Made by a program: the position numbers and the translations under genes. A model generated the notes under the pieces. It saw only the letters and a program-made list of their open reading frames with translations, did no database searches and was not told the origin of the DNA. From Cynocephalus volans (Eukaryota; Chordata; Mammalia; Dermoptera; Cynocephalidae), in NCBI RefSeq assembly GCF_027409185.1, contig NC_084474.1, forward strand, positions 94,889,505 through 94,953,504: a stretch of 64,000 nucleotides of DNA, written 5' to 3'. Every line of letters starts with the position of its first letter. The first letter of the stretch is position 1. Positions 60,038 to 64,000 of the stretch are shown here, piece after piece.

Positions 60038-60501
60038 GGCAGGGGCAAGAGCAGGGGCAAGAGCAGCGGCAGGAGCAGGAGCAGGGGCAGGAGCAGGAGC
60101 AGGGGCAGGGGAAGGAGCAAGGGCAGGGGCAGGAGCAGGGACAGGAGCAGGGGCAGGGGCAGGAGCAGGAGCAGGGGCAGGAGAAGGAGCAGGAGCAGGA
60201 GCAGGGGCAGGAGCAGGAGCAGGGGCAGGAGCAGGGGCAGGGGCAGGAGCAGGGACAGGAGCAGGGGCAGGGGCAGGAGCAGGAGCAGGGGCAGGAGAAG
60301 GAGCAGGAGCAGGAGCAGGGGCAGGAGCAGGAGCAGGGGCAGGAGCAGGGGCAGCAGCAGGATCAGGAGCAGGGGAAGGAGCAGGGACAGGAGCAGGAGC
60401 AGGAGAAAGAGCAGGAGGAGGAGCAGGGACAGGAGCAGGAGCAGGAGCAGGGGCAGGAGCAGGGACAGGAGCAGGAGCAGGAGCAGGGGAAGGAGCAGGA
60501 T

Positions 60502-60541
<40 letters not shown>

Positions 60542-61047
60542 GGCATGGGCAGGAGCAGGAGCAGGAGCAGGAGCAGGGGCAGGGGCAGGATCAAGGGCAG
60601 GAGCAGGAGCAGGAGCAGGAGCAGGGGCAGGAGCAGGGGCAGGATCAAGGGCAGGAGCAGGAGCAGGAGCAGGAGCAGGGGCAGGAGCAGGGACAGGAAC
60701 AGGAGCAGGGGCAGGAACAGGAGCAGGGGCAGGAGCAGGAGCAGGGGCAGGAGCAGGGGCAGGATCAAGGGCAGGAGCAGGAGCAGGGGCAGGATCAAGG
60801 ACAGGAGCAGGGACAGGAGCAGGGGCAGGGGCAGGAGCAGGGGCAGGAGAAGGAGCAGGAGCAGGGGCAGGAACAGGAGCAGAGGCAGGAGCAGGATCAG
60901 GAGCAAGAGCAGGAGCAGAAGCAGGAGCAGGAGCAAGGGCAGGAGCAAGAGCAGGAGCAGGGGCAGGAGCAGGATCAAGGGCTGGAGCAGGAGCAGAAGC
61001 AGGAGCAGGGACAGGAGCAGGAGCAGGAGCAGGGGAAGGAGCAGGAT

Positions 61048-61081
<34 letters not shown>

Positions 61082-61976
61082 GACAGGAGCAGGAGCAGGA
61101 GCAGGAGCAGGGGCAGGGGCAGGGGTAGGTGCAGGAGCAGGGGCAGGGGCAGGAGCAGGGGCAGGAGCAGGATCAGGAGCAAGAGCAGGTGCAGGAGCAG
61201 GGACAGGAGCAGGAGCAGGAGCAGGGGCAGGGGCAGGATCAAGGGCAGGATCAGGAGCAGGAGCAGGAGCAGGAGCAGGGCCAGGGGGAGGAGCAGGAGC
61301 AGGAGCAGTAGCAGGGGCAGGAGCAGGATCAAGGGCAGGAGCAGGCGCAGGACCAGGGACAGGAACAGGAGCAGGAGCAGGAGCAGGAGCAGGGGCAGGC
61401 GCAGGATCAGGAACAGGGGCACGGGCAGGATCAGGAGCAGGGGCAGGGGCAGGGGCAGGAGCAGGGGCAGGATCAGGAGTAGGAGCAGGAGCAGGAGCAG
61501 GGACAGGAGCAGGAGCAGGAGCAGGAGCAGGGGCAGGGGCAGGGGCAGGGGCAGGAGCAGGAGCAGGAGCAGGGGCAGGGGCAGGGGCAGTAGCAGCAAC
61601 AGGGACAGGAGCAGGAGCAAGGGCAGGATCAAGGGCAGGAGCAGGAGCAGGATCAGGAGCAGGAGCAGGGGCAGGGGCAGGAGCAGGGGCAGGAGCAGGA
61701 TCAGGAGCTGGAGCAGGAGCAGGGACAGGAGCAGGGACAGGAGCAGGATCAGGAGCAAGAGCAGGAGCAGGAGCAGGGACAGGAGCAGGAGCAGGAGCAG
61801 GGGCAGGGGCAGGATCAAGGGCAGGATCAGGAGCAGGAGCAGGAGCAGGAGCAGGGCCAGGGGGAGGAGCAGGAGCAGGAGCAGGAGCAGGGGCAGGAGC
61901 AGGATCAAGGGCAGGAGCAGGCGCAGGACCAAGGACAGGAACAGGAGCAGGAGCAGGAGCAGGAGCAGGATCATGA
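58515..61976. repeat. Fourth, shortest copy of the higher-order module
   Basis: The same marker recurs at 61972, 3,462 bp (577 hexamers) after 58510. The order of rare variants before it (GTAGGTGCAGGAGCAGG near 61125, GGGCCAGGGGGAGG near 61856) matches the earlier copies. Confidence 0.75.
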
Positions 61977-62736
61977 GCAGGAGCAGGAGCAGGGGCAGGC
62001 GCAGGATCAGGATCAGGGGCACGGGCAGGATCAGGAGCAGGGGCAGGGGCAGGGGCAGGAGCAGTAGCAGGATCAGGAGCAGGAGCAGGAGCAGGAGCAG
62101 GGGCAGGAGCTGGAGCAGGGGCAGGAGCAGGAGCATGGGCAGGGGCAGGGGCAGGGGCAGGGGCAGGAGCAGGAGCAGGAGCAGGGGCAGGGGCAGGAGC
62201 AGGGGCAGGGGCCGGGGCAGGCGCAGGGGCAGGGGCAGGGGCAGGGGCAGGAGCAGGGGCAAGGGCAGTAGCAGGAACAGGGACAGGAGCAGGAGCAGGG
62301 ACAGGAGCATGAGCAGGAGCAGGAGCAGGGGCAGGGGCAGGGGCAGGAGCAGGAGCAGGGGCAAGGGCAGTAGCAGGAACAGGGACAGGAGCAGGAGCAG
62401 TGGCAGGATCAAGGGCAAGAGCAGGAGCAGGAGCAGGATCAGGAGCTGGAGCAGGAGCAGGAGCAGGAGCAGTAGCAGGAACAGGGACAGGAGCAGGAGC
62501 AGGGACAGGAGCAGGAGCAGGGACAGGAGCATGAGCAGGAGCAGGAGCAGTGGCAGAGGCAGGGGCAGGAGCAGGAGCAGGGGCAAGGGCAGGAGCAGGA
62601 GCAGGAGCAGGGGCAGGGGCAGGAGCAGGGGCAGGGGCCGGGGCAGGCGCAGGGGCAGGGGCAGGGGCAGGGGCAGGAGCAGGGGCAAGGGCAGTAGCAG
62701 GAACAGGGACAGGAGCAGGAGCAGGGACAGGAGCAT

Positions 62737-62767
<31 letters not shown>

Positions 62768-62990
62768 GTCAGGAGCAGGGGCAGGAGCAGGATCAGGAGC
62801 TGGAGCAGGAGCAGGAGCAGGAGCAGTAGCAGGAACAGGGACAGGAGCAGGAGCAGGGACAGGAGCAGGAGCAGGGACAGGAGCATGAGCAGGAGCAGGA
62901 GCAGGGGCAGAGGCAGGGGCAGGAGCAGGAGCAGGGGCAAGGGCAGTAGCAGGAACAGGGACAGGAGCAGGAGCAGTGGCAGGATCAAGG

Positions 62991-63025
<35 letters not shown>

Positions 63026-64000
63026 GGCAGGAGCAGGAGCAGGAGCAGGAGCAGGGTCAGGAGCAGGGGCAGGAGCAGGAGCACGGGCAGGGGCAGGGGC
63101 AGGGGCAGGAGCAGGAGCAAGAGCAGGAGCAGGGGCAGGGGCAGGAACAGGATCAGGAGCAGGGGCAGGGGCAGGGGCAGGGGCAGGAACAGGATCAGGA
63201 GCAGGAGCAGGGGCACGGGCAGGGGCAGGATCAGGAGCAGGAGCAGGAGCTGGAGCAGGAGCAGGGGCAGGGGCAGGGGAAGGAACAGGATCAGGAGCAG
63301 GAACAGGATCAGGAGCAGGAACAGGAGCAGGGGCAGGGGCCGGTGCAGGAGCAGGAGCAGTAGCAGGGGCAGGGGCAGGGGCAGGAGCAGGAGCATGGGC
63401 AGGAGCAGGGGCAGGGTCAGGAGCAGGAGCAGGAGCAGGGGCAGGGGCAGGAGCAGGGGCAGGGGCAGGGGCAGGGGCAGGAGCAGGAGCAGGGGCAAGG
63501 GCAGTAGCAGGAAGAGGGACAGGAGCAGGAGCAGGGACAGGAGCAGGAGCAGGAGCAGGAGCAGGGGCAGGGGCAGGGGCAGGGGCAGGAGCAGGAGCAG
63601 GGGCAAGGGCAGTAGCAGGAACAGGGATAGGAGCAGGAGCAGGGGCAGGGGCAGGGGCAGGATCAGGATCAGGAGCAGGAGCAGGGGCAGGGGCAGGGGC
63701 AGGGGCAGGAACAGGATCAGGAGCAGGAACAGGATCAGGAGCAGGAGCAGGATCAGGGGCAGGGGTAGGGGCAGGAGCAGGAGCAGGAGCAGGAGCAGGG
63801 GCAGGGGCAGGAACAGGAGCATGGGCAGGGGCAGGGGCAGGGGCAGGAGCAGGAGCAGGGGCAGGGGCAGGGGCAGGAGCCGGAACAGGAGCAGGGGCAG
63901 GGGCAGGAGCAGGAGCATGGGCAGGGGCAGGGGCAGGGGCAGGAGCAGGGGCAGGAGCAGGGGCAGGAGCAGGAGCAGGGGCAGGAACAGGAGCTGGGGC
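61977..64000. repeat. Array continuation to the window edge
   Basis: The hexamers continue with the variants that follow the marker in earlier copies (GGCGCAGGATCAGGATCA, then the AGTAGCAGGAACAGGGACAG cluster at about 62267-62960). No unique flank appears before 64000, so the array is truncated by the window. Confidence 0.8.

Larger units (their letters stand above)
32236..64000. repeat. 31.8-kb GGRGCA hexamer super-array
   Basis: From the first GGATCAGGGGCAGGATCAGG to the window edge, the sequence is an unbroken run of about 5,290 hexamers whose core is GGAGCA or GGGGCA. Recurrent variants are GGATCA, GGAACA, GGGACA, AGGGCA, GTAGCA, GAAGCA, TGGAGC, CGGGCA and TGGGCA. Most differ by one base, often a G/A transition. 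The plus strand is G-rich and nearly free of T except in variants. The register (position modulo six) shifts only at about 38344, 40050 and 48497, each by minus one base. All plus frames are therefore long (Gly-Ala, Glu-Gln/Gly-Gln or Ser-Arg textures) and so are minus frames (Leu-Pro, Pro-Ala, Cys-Ser), up to 5,146 codons. None has non-repetitive sequence, so none is called a gene. The true right end lies outside the window. Confidence 0.97.

Noticed and set aside
32156..63918. Giant open frames in the array: 5,146 codons and 2,816 codons on the minus strand, 2,816, 1,672 and 1,608 codons across both strands
   Set aside because: The sequence is pure hexamer repeat with open frames in all six readings. 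There is no non-repetitive coding segment, splice structure or domain, so the frames follow from the lack of stop codons in the unit.
32236..64000. Immunoglobulin class-switch-like region
   Set aside because: Switch repeats are G-rich with GAGCT and GGGGT pentamers. Here the unit is GGRGCA, AGCT is only occasional (GGAGCTGG), and no immunoglobulin constant exons or I-exon promoters are visible.
32236..64000. Telomeric or interstitial telomere repeat
   Set aside because: No TTAGGG or CCCTAA runs. The unit contains C and almost no T.

Overview
The window is vertebrate nuclear DNA, almost certainly from a placental mammal. I see no protein-coding gene or exon in it that I can support. The mammalian call rests on worn MIR and L2 fragments, two ERVL-MaLR-type LTRs, L1-like 3' fragments and a young tRNA-derived SINE. 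That SINE (27912-28080, minus strand) is a head-to-tail dimer of two tRNA-Ile-like units with an oligo(A) tail and a target-site duplication. From memory, dimeric tRNA-Ile SINEs (CYN family) are a hallmark of colugos (Dermoptera), so a colugo is my best guess. This is inference from one element.

Layout. 1-8780: GC-rich non-coding DNA with scattered MIR pieces and short microsatellites. 8782-9362: a 19-bp minisatellite. 9363-10713: unique DNA with one AT-rich island. 10714-14765: a 4-kb CAT/ATCACC minisatellite with about 100 variable units. 14766-17300: unique DNA, MIR, L2 and a possible conserved non-coding element near 16.4 kb. 17303-18880: a CAT-rich trinucleotide tract split by a 422-bp MaLR-type LTR. 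18900-27770: unique GC-rich DNA with old MIR, LTR and L1 fragments. 27774-28322: a composite locus of (AC)46, an inverted-repeat element, the tRNA-Ile SINE and a TG tract. 28323-32235: unique DNA with L2 and MIR ends, a GATG microsatellite and an L1-like 3' fragment.

32236-64000 (the right edge, so truncated) is one uninterrupted array of about 5,290 hexamers of the type GGRGCA (GGAGCA or GGGGCA). It has nested higher-order structure: a 1.68-kb duplication on the left, a 1.52-kb duplication near 36-39 kb, an 8.4-kb tandem duplication (about 39.4-47.9 and 47.9-56.3 kb), and two further shortened copies of its middle module. The hexamer register slips only three times in 31.8 kb, and two of those slips are copies of one event. 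Every frame on both strands is therefore open for hundreds to thousands of codons. Those giant reading frames are a product of composition, not genes.

Tandem repeats make up roughly 59% of the window. The most notable content is the hexamer super-array and its duplication history, followed by the 4-kb minisatellite whose units each carry a CACCATGG start context on both strands. No genes work together here. The biology on offer is repeat evolution, possible G-quadruplex or R-loop structure, and possible repeat-associated translation if any of it is transcribed.
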